Of a stretch of 64,000 nucleotides of DNA, positions 11,995 through 22,266 are shown piece by piece. Numbering within the stretch: position 1 is the first letter of the stretch; every line of letters starts with the position of its first letter. Source of the stretch: Nectonema munidae (Eukaryota > Nematomorpha > Nectonematoida > Nectonematidae); contig JAUIRK010000976.1 of NCBI GenBank assembly GCA_030549495.1, positions 544,501 through 608,500 on the forward strand, read 5' to 3'. Below the pieces are notes generated by a model. It did no database searches. It was not told the origin of the DNA and saw only the letters and a program-made list of their open reading frames with translations. The translations under genes and the position numbers were made by a program.

Positions 11995-12895
11995 AGTGAA
12001 TTATCGATTTTTTTGACAGGTTTTATTGATTTCATAAAAATGACATCACCATTAAATTCTACATACTTGAAATGTATAAAAAAAACTTTTTATAAGAATA
12101 AAAATTTTTATTTTGACATGGGCTGTCATATTTAAATTATTTTGTCAGGTTTGACTAATTTTTTATAATAAAAAAAAGGAATATAACCAGTAAACACAGC
12201 CTACTTGAAAATGGGTATATGTGTGTAAAATGTCATACACGATAAAGTTCATCACCTCCCTATACTTTCTATTAAACGTAATTCTCTAATTCAAAAAACC
12301 CTGACTGATCCTTTCTTTTTGGGATAAATCAATTTTTTGACAGTTTTGATTAATTTTCCTAAAAAATGAATATCACCACTGAATTACGCATGCTTAAAAA
12401 TGGGTATATATGTGTAAAAAACTTTATATTATTACTTAGATAAAAAGTTTCTTTTTTGAGATGAGTTGTCATATGTAAATCACTTTTTTGACAGGTTTGA
12501 ATGATTTTTATAAAAAAATAAATATCACCACTGAATTCAGAATGCTTCAAAATGGATGTGTAAAAAACATTATATAATTATTTAGATTAAAAGTTTCTTT
12601 TTGAGATGAGCTGTCACATTTAGATCAATTTTTTGTCAGGTTTGATTGATTTTCATAAAAAATGAATATCACCACTGAATTTAGCATATTTGAAAATGGG
12701 TATACATGTGTAAAAAACTTTATATAATTATTTAAATAAAAAGTTCCTTTTTGAGATGAGTGTCAAATATAAATCAATTTTTTGACAGGTTTAATTGATT
12801 TTGATAAAAAATGGACATCACCACTGAATTCAGCATAGTTGAAATATATATGTAACATTAAAAATATTTATAAAAACTTATTAATATCTGAGAAA
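11995..12895 (+). repeat. Right-arm array of ~150-bp units
   Basis: About six units, marked by TTTTTGACAGGTTTGATTGA near 12009, 12148, 12336, 12486, 12631 and 12779. Between the marks run AATATCACCACTGAATTCAG, GGGTATACATGTGTAAAAAA and GAGATGAGCTGTCA. Reverse-complemented, the order TATACCC..ATGCTGAATTCA..ATTCATTTTT resembles the left-arm unit, so the arms may be one repeat in opposite orientation. Confidence 0.7.
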
Positions 12896-12968
12896 AATAG
12901 GGAGGGGGGGCACTTTACACCACCCAGCACTTGAGCGCACAAATTTTGCCCAGCACTAATAGGGTTAA

Positions 12969-14199
12969 CATAGGCTAGGTTTTACAAAAAAATGTTTTCC
13001 CTTTTGCGATTGTTATAGAGGACTTAAAACCCATTATATCACAAGATTATTGTCCCAAGATTACAATAAATATTGTTTATAGCATATTTTAGTGTATTAC
13101 ATCTTTTTTTATAAGCAAATGAGTTGCTAAGCAATTAATTAATTAATTAAGCAATTTGCTTAGAAACCCTCGGCCTCATATGGACGGATCCATATGGAGT
13201 GTAAATACCGTAATATATATATGTATATATTGATGCTATCATTTTTTGAGAACAAATTCACACTACTTTCAGAATTAACTAATAAATGCTCTGATTTTTT
13301 AATTTGAAATAATATTAAATTTTGAAAATTCAGTTCGTTTTTTATTTACATAAAAATTCGAAAAGGAAAGATATAAAAAATTTGCCGTGCTTTGAAATTT
13401 ATGATAGCAATTTTGGCTAACTCCCATCAATAATAATTGACGCTTTGATTTCATAGTTGACGCACTGGTATTTCAGATAATAACTACTGATATTTAGCTG
13501 TAATTAGAATCACGATATCAAAATCTGACTCCAGAAGGAGTTAGAGTCACGTGGATGACCACAGAGTTGAAGTCACCATAATTTTCAGGTGCGTGCTCTT
13601 ACGAGTAGTTTTAATCTTGACAACACATTCATAAAGCAATGAGCAAGTCATGAAATGCTCTTGTTTGAATTTATGTTTTCCTCATCGTTTGGAAACTCGA
13701 GGAGTTCTATTATATATTTGACCTATTTATGCAAGTGCATTTTTTCCTTGCTAAATAAAGTTTTTCTAAACTTTATTTATTTTCAAACTTTTTTATATTA
13801 TGCGAAATTTTAGATTTTTTTTAGCATATCTAAAAGTATAAAGTAGTAATTGAATATTTGTAAAGAAAAATTTTAAAATTTGCAATTTTAGCTTCATCAC
13901 AATTATCTGGTAAAAACCTTTATGATATGTTGTTTTGAAACTATCATCCTTTCATTACTTTATTCTCTTTTTTCCAAATATTCCATCGATTATTCAAACT
14001 GTTTGAATATTTCCATGGATCATTTTTCTTTTTTGAAAAATCTTCTCTGCTTTGAAAGATGAAAGATTTTTCTGAATGGTGATCTGAAAACACTCTTTTT
14101 TCATATCAATTAATTAATTAGAAAAAACTCTCATTGCAACAGTATGTTTTATTAACTTACATTAAAAGTTGTTTTTATTAATTAAGGCAAGAAGTAGGG
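12969..14199. other. Non-coding, downstream of RAD50
   Basis: AT-rich, with an ATTA-repeat patch at 13133-13150. AATAAA on the minus strand at 14174-14179, about 20 bases past the RAD50 stop, and again at 14148-14153, are candidate poly(A) signals for RAD50. Confidence 0.5.
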
Positions 14200-17100
14200 T
14201 TATTTTTCAGATCCTGAATCGCCATAATCTGAAAACGAGCATTTTTTGATTGTGGAGAGACAAAATTCGTTTTGTTCCACCTTGTAAAAGAATTCCACGA
14301 TGCAAGAACGTGCTAGCATGGCAATGAAATCTTCGTCATGCGTAATGACGATCAATTGGAAGTCACGGGAGGCGCGTCTTTCTTCCACCAGTTCTACGAG
14401 CGTGGAGGCCAAGGAAAGTATATTTTCGTGATCGAGATTCGTTGTCGGCTCATCCAGCGCAAAAATGCCACAATTCAAGGAAAACGCGTCTGCCAACGCC
14501 AAACGAATGATTATGGAGGCAATGACCTTTTGACCTGCAGAACAACGGCCACGCATGTCCAACCGAGTGTTGTCATCCAGCTTTACCATGACTACGCGAT
14601 AATTGTGACTCTTTCTACCACCTAAAACCCCACCCTCATCCGAAACAATCTCGATATAGTCGATGTCGGAGCCCTTGTATGTTTTGCGCCATAAGTACTT
14701 GATGCTTTTGTTAATTTCTTTTATCTTGGTCAAGTGATATGTCATGATTGCACGGTCCAGCGCTTCGTAATACTTGGTCAAATCTTTGCAGACAATATCA
14801 GTGGTCCTCAATTCAATCACTTTTTGGGAATAGCGTTCGTTGATATCAGCAAAAGTGGACGAAAGAAGCTCCACATCGATTCGGCTGATTTCCTTTCTTA
14901 CTTCGCTTTGACGACCTTCCATTTGATGTTTTTCTTTCAAAAGTTCTTCTTCTTTCTTGATGAGGCATTGTCTTTGCACCTCCAAATTTTTTGTATCTAT
15001 GCCCTTTAACTTGACATTTATCTTTTCTACTTCGTTTTTCTTGCTCTCTAAATCCATACTTAACTTTTTGTATTGAATGGCGTCTTGAACTTTTCTCAAT
15101 TTCAACATGTTATTGGATGTGTGCCTGTCAATCAGGTCACACTTGTCAGCCAATTTCTTTTTCTCCATTTTTAATGTCTTCATTTCTTGCTCAATAAAAG
15201 AAATATGTTCAACAAGCTTTTCCAATTCACTCGATATTTGATGACCACGTGACAGCTTCACGATTTCTATATGCAACCTTTCAACCTCTTTCAAGAGATT
15301 CATGTCATCATTGGTCTCCTTATTTTTTTGCGATTGGAACTTTTTGAGTTGTAACGTCATGGTGTCGTATACTTCACGAATTTCAAGCAGTTCCCCATCT
15401 TTTTCACTTCGGCTCCTTGTCATCTCCTTGCTCTCCTTGGAGTAGTATTCAATTCGCTCCTTCATTTGGCACAACTCTTCTTCGAGGCGTTCCTTCTTCT
15501 GCATCTCCTTCTGCATGCTGAGCCTCTGCTTTTCGCATTCGTTGACCCGGCTCATGAGTTCAGCGATGCCCTCACTTCTGCCAATCAGTTTTTGTTTCCT
15601 CATCTCCACTTTCTTAGCTAGTCCTTCTATCTCAATCACGAGTTCTTCCTTTTCTCCAGACACGAGCTCAACGCTGCGCAGAGAAAGGGTATCTTCACTC
15701 TCACTCTCCTTCAGAGTCTTCACTTTCAACTTGAGGGCAGATATTTCCGCATTCAATTTCTCCGCATACTCCAAATCTGTTACCGCTTGCTTAGCAATTT
15801 CTTCATCGCTTTCGCCGGTCTCAATAGCATCACTCAAACTAAGGACTTCTTTGCGAATCTTCTCAATCCTAGCCTTTTTTTCACACAAGGAAGCTTGTTT
15901 TTCTGGTAGATTCATGCACAATTTCTTAATTTCCTGTTCTTTGGGAATAGCGATTGTTAAATCCCTTTGAAGATCTAGTTTACTGGAAATTGTTTTCTCT
16001 ACTTCTTCAACTTTATCCGGTATCTTGTTCAGGCGGCGCGTCAGATCTTGGGACAAGGAATCAATTTCTTTAGGATCGGCAAAGCATCTATTACACAGTG
16101 GACAGCTTTTCTTCTCATTCAATCTTGAAACGAATCTCGTGTAGACAATGTGACTCCCTGAAAGAGCGCCTTTTTTTTCCTGTAAAGTGTTCAAATCCTC
16201 TTTTACCATCTGTAGGTGATGTGTAAGAGCTCTTCCATCATCTTTTATATCAATATCATTTTCTTCGTCTTTGAAATTCAAAAGGCTTTCAATTTCCTTC
16301 TTTTTATTCTTAGCTAAATGATCCTCTTTTTTGATTTCTTCTTCCAGGTGAGCCACATCCGCTTCAAGCTTCGATCTTTCATTGTTCAATTCTCTTAATT
16401 CTTTATTCGACTGTTTTCTTTCACTCTTCAATTTTTGAATGTTTTGTTTTAATAAGTCGCATAAAAAATGACAGTCCTTTTCTTCAACGTCATTACACAC
16501 CAATAACAAACTCACAGAAGATTTACTCTTTTCGTAAATCTCAGCCACTTTACGAACCTTATTTTCGCCTTCTCCCAAAAGAGTGTTAATTTCTGCAGAA
16601 AGAGCCGAACTCGCATGTATGATGTTGAGTTCTTTATTCAACGTCTTCACCTCATTTTCTTTACTCGATTTATCTTTTTGCATCGCTATGATTTCTTTCT
16701 TCACTGCCTCAGGGTCAATTTCACTTTTGCAATCACTCAACTTTTTATTTAATGCATTTAATTTGTCAGAGACATCAACTTCATCCAATTCCAGTCTTTT
16801 CAGCCTAATCAACTCTTCTTTCATAAAGTGAATTTGAGAAGACTCCTTTTCAAAGTTCTGCTTCTTGATCTTGATGCCTTCTGCCAATCTTGCCAACTCA
16901 TCTTTCACAGCGTCCATCTTTTTCTGGAGTGCTTTCAGCTTTCCTTCCTTCAATCCCACCTCACTCTTCACATCATCCTGCATTTTACGAATCTTCTCCT
17001 TCATCTCTCTCATCCAAGCATCTGCACTCCCTCCTTCTCCAATCATTTTAACGAGTTGTGTTTCCTTCTTTGCCTGATTCTCCACATCCAGCTCCATTCT

Positions 17101-18174
17101 TCCCTTTTCGATGATTGCTCTCTCTCTCTCATCTTGCTTGTTTGTCACTTCCACCCCAACCTCCTTGATCTTATCCTTCAAGATCTGAAGTGCCTCACTT
17201 TCATCACTCTTCTCTTTCAACGCTGCCTCTTTCTCATGCAACTCGCGCATGCCCAACTTCTTCATTTCTGCATCTTCCACCTTCAAAGACTTAATGCAAT
17301 CCATCGTTACATTCATTTCTCCCCTCAACATCTCTCTCTCACTCACCATGCCCTGGATGCCTTGGCAATTTCGCGAAATGTCTTTCAGTTTTTCTCCAAT
17401 CAGCCTCAGTTCATCAACGATCTCAGCAGCTTTCAATGCGTCAGCCCGGATTCTGTGTTTTGCTTTCTCTCTCTCTTCCTTCATCTTCGCAGCTTCTGTT
17501 TTTCGCTCTTTCAAGTACTTGACTTCGATGACGAACTCTTTGCTTTTCACACTTAATCCGACTCGCTGTTTCTTAATCGCATCCAAAGCTTTCATGTACT
17601 TTGTCGTTTCAAAGAGGGCATCAAATTTTTCTTTCACTTTTTTACTCTCATCCAAAGGCCATAAAGTTTCTTCTTGGTGACAAAAAATGACATTGGATGC
17701 AACGCACTTACTTACTCCTAAAACTCCCAAAACTTCAACATCCAGCTCTCCACATCGACTTGTTACGCTGACTTTTTGCCCGGATGCTTCGTTTATACGA
17801 GTGATCACACCGTCTAAGGTTGTTAATTCGCATTTAGACGCCTTTTGAACGACTTTTACCGATCTTTGTATCGTAATCGCCTCGCTACTCTCAGCATTCG
17901 AAGCAGAAGGCTTCAACTTTAGCCTGACTTGCGCACGAGTTTCGCGGTCGCCAGTTAGCTTGGGATCACGCACAAAAGACACGCCTCTGCCAGTCCCGGG
18001 CGGCACTTCACCAGTTGTGACATAGCGAATGCATTCTATTATCGTTGTTTTGCCAGAGCCATTTAAGCCTACGATTAGAGTTATGGGGGAGTAGAATTTT
18101 ATTAGTTGTCTGTCTTGGTCTTTAGGACCAAAGCTTCGAAAGCCTTGGATGGAGATCGAGCATAGAGATGACAT
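14200..18174 (-). CDS. RAD50: DNA repair protein RAD50
   Basis: This is the ATPase/SMC-like subunit of the MRE11-RAD50-NBS1 complex, which tethers and signals DNA double-strand breaks and acts in meiosis and at telomeres. The 1324-residue product is close to the 1312 of human RAD50. The N-terminal ATPase half has Walker A GLNGSGKTT at residues 36-44. Two long charged heptad-rich coiled coils flank the zinc hook CPLC at residues 691-694. The C-terminal half has the ABC signature region CSAGQKV near residue 1210 and Walker B FALDEPTTNLD with D1241/E1242. All catalytic elements look intact. The whole gene is one open frame without introns, notable because the EGLN gene in the same window is split. 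The ATG gives the standard family start (SISIQGFRSFG follows within ten residues). Long plus-strand frames inside it are shadows. Confidence 0.97.
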   Translation of the reverse strand: MSSLCSISIQGFRSFGPKDQDRQLIKFYSPITLIVGLNGSGKTTIIECIRYVTTGEVPPGTGRGVSFVRDPKLTGDRETRAQVRLKLKPSASNAESSEAITIQRSVKVVQKASKCELTTLDGVITRINEASGQKVSVTSRCGELDVEVLGVLGVSKCVASNVIFCHQEETLWPLDESKKVKEKFDALFETTKYMKALDAIKKQRVGLSVKSKEFVIEVKYLKERKTEAAKMKEEREKAKHRIRADALKAAEIVDELRLIGEKLKDISRNCQGIQGMVSEREMLRGEMNVTMDCIKSLKVEDAEMKKLGMRELHEKEAALKEKSDESEALQILKDKIKEVGVEVTNKQDERERAIIEKGRMELDVENQAKKETQLVKMIGEGGSADAWMREMKEKIRKMQDDVKSEVGLKEGKLKALQKKMDAVKDELARLAEGIKIKKQNFEKESSQIHFMKEELIRLKRLELDEVDVSDKLNALNKKLSDCKSEIDPEAVKKEIIAMQKDKSSKENEVKTLNKELNIIHASSALSAEINTLLGEGENKVRKVAEIYEKSKSSVSLLLVCNDVEEKDCHFLCDLLKQNIQKLKSERKQSNKELRELNNERSKLEADVAHLEEEIKKEDHLAKNKKKEIESLLNFKDEENDIDIKDDGRALTHHLQMVKEDLNTLQEKKGALSGSHIVYTRFVSRLNEKKSCPLCNRCFADPKEIDSLSQDLTRRLNKIPDKVEEVEKTISSKLDLQRDLTIAIPKEQEIKKLCMNLPEKQASLCEKKARIEKIRKEVLSLSDAIETGESDEEIAKQAVTDLEYAEKLNAEISALKLKVKTLKESESEDTLSLRSVELVSGEKEELVIEIEGLAKKVEMRKQKLIGRSEGIAELMSRVNECEKQRLSMQKEMQKKERLEEELCQMKERIEYYSKESKEMTRSRSEKDGELLEIREVYDTMTLQLKKFQSQKNKETNDDMNLLKEVERLHIEIVKLSRGHQISSELEKLVEHISFIEQEMKTLKMEKKKLADKCDLIDRHTSNNMLKLRKVQDAIQYKKLSMDLESKKNEVEKINVKLKGIDTKNLEVQRQCLIKKEEELLKEKHQMEGRQSEVRKEISRIDVELLSSTFADINERYSQKVIELRTTDIVCKDLTKYYEALDRAIMTYHLTKIKEINKSIKYLWRKTYKGSDIDYIEIVSDEGGVLGGRKSHNYRVVMVKLDDNTRLDMRGRCSAGQKVIASIIIRLALADAFSLNCGIFALDEPTTNLDHENILSLASTLVELVEERRASRDFQLIVITHDEDFIAMLARSCIVEFFYKVEQNEFCLSTIKKCSFSDYGDSGSEK

Positions 18175-18649
18175 TGAAAACTTTTTATCAAAAGAAAGGA
18201 CTACATCACAAAAATCTTTTTCCTACAAAAGAAAGTAAAAAAAGTATTAAATAGTTTAGATTAGTTAAATCAAAAGTGAAAATATTAGGAATTATAAGAA
18301 TTTTCGATGGACCACTAAAATTTTAAGTTATTTAAATAATAAAAAAATCGACACTTCATCAAAACATTGCGATGTTTGCCGTTGGAAATTATAAATAGGT
18401 AGTAACATTTTTATAAAAAACATAGAAAGTTGCCATATTTAATCTATTATAAATTCCTTTGAAATTTTTTTCTTTTAAAACAAATATATTTCACAAAAAA
18501 ATTAGCTATGAACTTACTTTTTGTTCAATAATTTCTTTAATTGAACTATGCTTAAAATTCTTAATGCTCACATGTCACTTTTTGTATTGATAAATAAACG
18601 AAATTGATTATGAGGTGTGTTTAGCACAAATTTTCATTTAATATAAAAA
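18175..18649. other. Upstream of RAD50
   Basis: Presumed promoter side of RAD50, AT-rich. No motif can be assigned with confidence. Confidence 0.45.
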
Positions 18650-18826
18650 GGTTGAAAGTAATAACTCTTTTTTGGAATATTTCGACACTCCTGAGTATTT
18701 ATCAACCAGTTACATAAATAATTTATTTTAGTTACTTAACGTTATTTAGGTAACTAAAAACCTAAATAATTGATATCGACTCAGGAGAGTCTAAATATTC
18801 CAACAGAGTTATTCATTTCAACTATA
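18650..18826. mobile_element. Hairpin MITE (~175 bp)
   Basis: Inverted arms of about 50 bases. The left side reads GGTTGAAAGTAATAACTC, then TTGGAATATTTCGACACTCC, TGAG. The right side is its reverse complement with few mismatches (CTCAGGAGAGTCTAAATATT, GAGTTATTCATTTCAAC). It has no coding content. Confidence 0.6.
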
Positions 18827-20830
18827 TTCTTACAATCTAAATTAAATATATAGCTATGAAAATTTTTAGCAACATCCTTCAGACCTATAATATAAAAATA
18901 CTGGTGAATTGACATTTGATTGAAAGTTAGGAAAAAATTTCAACTATTTTAAATTCTATACCCATCAATATTTTCCGCCGACCAACAGTGGCCAACAAGC
19001 ATCACATTGTGAAACACATGCTTAGGCAACTTAGTACTAACTGAAATATAGAGCGTACTTTGGAATATGAAACGCTCATTTTTTGCCACCCTTGTCCACT
19101 TCGATTTACGTAAGTATTTTGGAACTTAATCATTTTTTCTTTTTAATTAGCAAACGCCTTAATAAATTATCGGGCCAATAAATCAATGTTGGCATATATC
19201 ATATATGCAAATTAGTGTCGTTAAAACTGCTTAAAAAATTTCTTTTTACGTGACAGAAAATTATAAAACACTCGAGTTAGTTGAGGTAACAATTAGAATG
19301 AAATAAACGGATAAGTCTTTCTAATTAGTCGATTTAAGACAATTTTTCAAATTGCAAGAGTACACACAAAAATAAATAAATACAATAAAACTGGATAACA
19401 GTATGTTTTATTGACAGTATACAGATATATAAAGTTGTCATAAAGTATTGCACACATACGTAGTGTGTACACACTCACCTTTGATCTCTGCTTACATCTA
19501 TACGCATAACTATGGGATACATCTCTGCAGAATTCGACGTATCTTAGATTTTTCCTCGATTTTGGCTAAAATTACAAGTTTAGCGTATGCTTTACACCAG
19601 TGTTTCCAAAATTTTACTATTCCACGCGCTCTAGAAGACATTACTCCAAAAACGCTCTTTCAAATGGCATTTAATACAAAAAATTTAAATGCCCTTTACT
19701 TACAAATTTTTTTTGAAATTTTCTTTACTTAAAATTCAATCTTTTCTTAAAATATTTCAGTCGTTTACGAATAGTGAGAAAAAAATTTAAACTTTTTTTG
19801 ATATCGCAAATTTAGAGCTACCTGTATAAATTATTTTCCAAAATATAACTACCATAAATTATACAAAATATAGGAAAAATTAAATACCTAATACTCGTTA
19901 AAAGTGACCTTTCACCCCCTAGGAATTTCATAACGCTTCATTTGTGGCGATACCGTCCAATTTGGGAACTACACCGATATATAAACTAATCGATATATCA
20001 TAATCAGTGTGAGCGGGTCCCCAAAATCGCTCATTTCTATAGGAAGGTGGTCTTCTCCCAGTTTTCTGTGATCAGGGAAAAATAAGTCGAGGTATCTTTA
20101 TATAAATATAATAGTTTTTTCATGTAAATCCAAAATAGGTCACTATACGTTGTGATATGTGTTTCCAAAAGACATTGTTATTACATTCGTTTTTCTTTTC
20201 CTTCTTAAATGAACTTTTTTTAAATTAAGGCTTTTCAATGTATTCTCAATTACGAAAATATATGTAGAAATGATTACAAAACTAATTTACTAAACACTGA
20301 AAAAATTGATAAATTATTCAAACTGTAGTACTGGAAATATTCATCTATGTAGGTACAAGTAAATTTGAAAACATAAATTCTCAACCCTACTCAAAATTAA
20401 TTGAAGAAATGGACGCGTAAGAAGAGCTACCCGACTTTACTATCATTTATTAAGTATTTTATTTTAAGTTACCAGCCATTATCTGTTTTGGTGAAAATAA
20501 TTTAACAATACCAGCTAGTTTATCAAATTCAGAATATTAAAATTACAATTTATTACGAACAAAATAAACTATTTTAGATCCCAAAATAGTTTTAGACTTG
20601 ACAATCTTTCGAGGAGATTAAGCAAAAAGAGATTCAACATTTATTTTTATTAAGTTCATGTATCTCAATAATTTCAAAAATAACATTTTTAGAAATTTTC
20701 CGCTGTTGCTCTCAAAGAGGTCGTCCATCAGGGCTCTGATATTTATTATATATTTTTTAAAAAGGACACTTAGTCTCTCGTATGTATATATTACAGAGTT
20801 GTCTCATGTAGGACGCATAAGCATGCCCGC
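18827..20830. other. Non-coding stretch
   Basis: AT-rich, no gene recognised. A 94-codon open frame at 19448-19732 shows no family features and was not called. Confidence 0.45.
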
Positions 20831-22030
20831 TGAACTAAAATTTCTATTGTACAAAATTGCCTGAATTATATGCCTTCAAACTTTGTGACTTTTCCTAAAA
20901 TGGCTACCTATCCTTTGATACTATTTTTATGATAGTTGAATACCCTATCATATCAAAAACTGTCAATCAAAATCAGATGTACTTTTTTTCAACAAAATTT
21001 TTATATTTAGTCTTTAGCTTATAACTTAGTGTTTACATTAGATACACTATTGATATTTTATAATCATATAAAAAACATTAATTCAAATTTTAAATTACCA
21101 TACTGATTTCATTTCTAGACATAATTTTCATAATTAGGGTGTGAAAATTTCTGAAACTGTCAATCAAATTTGAGGTTTACTTCTGAAAATTGTATCGAAA
21201 AATATTCTAATTTTAAATAAAATACATATATTTATACTAAACCAACCATGCCAATTTAAATTCCGGGGTCATTTTTTACGCCTGAAACTTTTCTTGAAGA
21301 ATATTAATAAAATTTTAAGTTTTTATCAATGATTTCATTTCTCAACTCATTTTTAGCTATTAGGATTTAGAAAAGTATAAAAGTACCAATCAAATTAACA
21401 GCTTACCTCTGACGAAATTTCTCCTAAAACATTTATCCACATTTTAAATAAAATATGTATTTTTTTAAATAAATCGACATGTTGATTTTATTTCTCGTCT
21501 CATTTTTTGAAATTAGAGTGTGAAAATGTCAATCATATTTGTGGTTGACGACCAAAAATTATTTCTTAGAATTTTATTGTTATTCTCAATAAAATATTTT
21601 TTTATGGGTTTAGGTTTAGTATAATTGTTCCGGCATACCGAATTTTTCGAATACACATTTCACCAAAACCCAACAGGGTAGGAAAGCAAAATTTAGAATT
21701 ACAAAATGCTGTAGTTTATTTCGAAGATACATTGATAGGTTGCCGTGATAGAATAAATTGCCACACTATTTTTAAGCTTTTCATTTTGTAAATAAAAATT
21801 ACAAAACTATCTCTAACTTTCTTTAATATATAATATAGATTTACTTGGGTTTCGGTGAAATGTGTATTCGACAAATTGTATATATCTCAATTCATATTGT
21901 GTATATACTCCGTTTTCGTAATTAGGATGTGGAAACGACAATCAAATTCGTTAGTTTCGACTGAATATTTTCAAAGAGTAAATTAGTTAAAGTAAATGAA
22001 CTAAAAAGTTCTGAAAATTTTTAAAAAGTT
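20831..22030 (+). repeat. Diverged left arm of TTAA element
   Basis: Starts with TTGCCTGAATTATATGCCTT, CAAACTTTGTGACTTTTCCT, matching the inner left end of the element at 9350-9420. It continues with degenerate ~150-bp units (TTTCATTTCTAGACATAATT, AATCAAATTTGAGGTTTACT). No terminal inverted repeat or TTAA is visible at its left edge, so it is an old fragment. A small inverted-repeat element (21639-21878) sits inside it. Confidence 0.6.
21639..21878. mobile_element. MITE nested in repeat array
   Basis: Ends are ~30-bp inverted repeats: left CGAATACACATTTCACCAAA ACCC, right GGGTTTCGGTGAAATGTGTA TTCG. About 170 bases separate them. Sequence of the ~150-bp array continues on both sides (AATAAAATATTTTTTTATGG before, GTAATTAGGATGTGGAAACG after), so the element landed in an existing array. 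Confidence 0.6.
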
Positions 22031-22148
22031 AGAGTAAATATTCTTAATATTTGAAGGCCGCTATTCTCAAAATTAAATTATAAATACGAATCGAATTTGA
22101 ACATTTTTTCCTTCTTTTTGAAAAATAGTTTACTACAACGCATGATAT

Positions 22149-22266
22149 TTAACCCATTTACAACCAATGTTCCCAAAGGGAGCGTAGACGAATTCCTACT
22201 TTAAATGGAATTAAATAGGAATTACTAAAGTCGTCTGCTTTGCATGGTCTTAATTAAATGGGTTAA
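22149..22266. mobile_element. TTAA-flanked MITE, CCCATTTA family
   Basis: Bounded by TTAA at 22149-22152 and 22263-22266, with imperfect inverted ends CCCATTTACAACCA and TGGTCTTAATTAAATGGG. It contains CGTCTGCTTTGCATGG. Related copies are at 41534-41669 and 48988-49125. TTAA plus CCC ends again suggests piggyBac-type mobilisation. Confidence 0.65.

Larger units (their letters stand above)
9311..12964 (+). mobile_element. Complete TTAA-flanked element, copy 1
   Basis: The element is bounded by TTAA on both sides (9307-9310 and 12965-12968). Its ends are a perfect 16-bp inverted repeat, CCCTATTAGTGCTGGG. TTAA duplication plus CCC termini fits the piggyBac superfamily. Inside the left terminus is GGGGGCGTAAAACGCCCCC; inside the right one is GGGGGGGCACTTTACACCACCC. 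A left array of ~150-bp units (about 9640-10990), a mostly single-copy core (about 11000-11990) and a right array of ~150-bp units (about 11995-12895) fill the interior. No transposase frame is present, so it would have to be moved in trans. A 3' portion is repeated at 29447-31019 and, inverted, at 57668-61620. Confidence 0.75.

Noticed and set aside
14338-17680. Several plus-strand open frames of 70-242 codons
   Set aside because: They lie opposite RAD50, are leucine/serine-rich mirror images of its coiled coils and have no family features.
19448-19732. 94-codon open frame
   Set aside because: Composition typical of chance frames in AT-rich DNA; no conserved motif.
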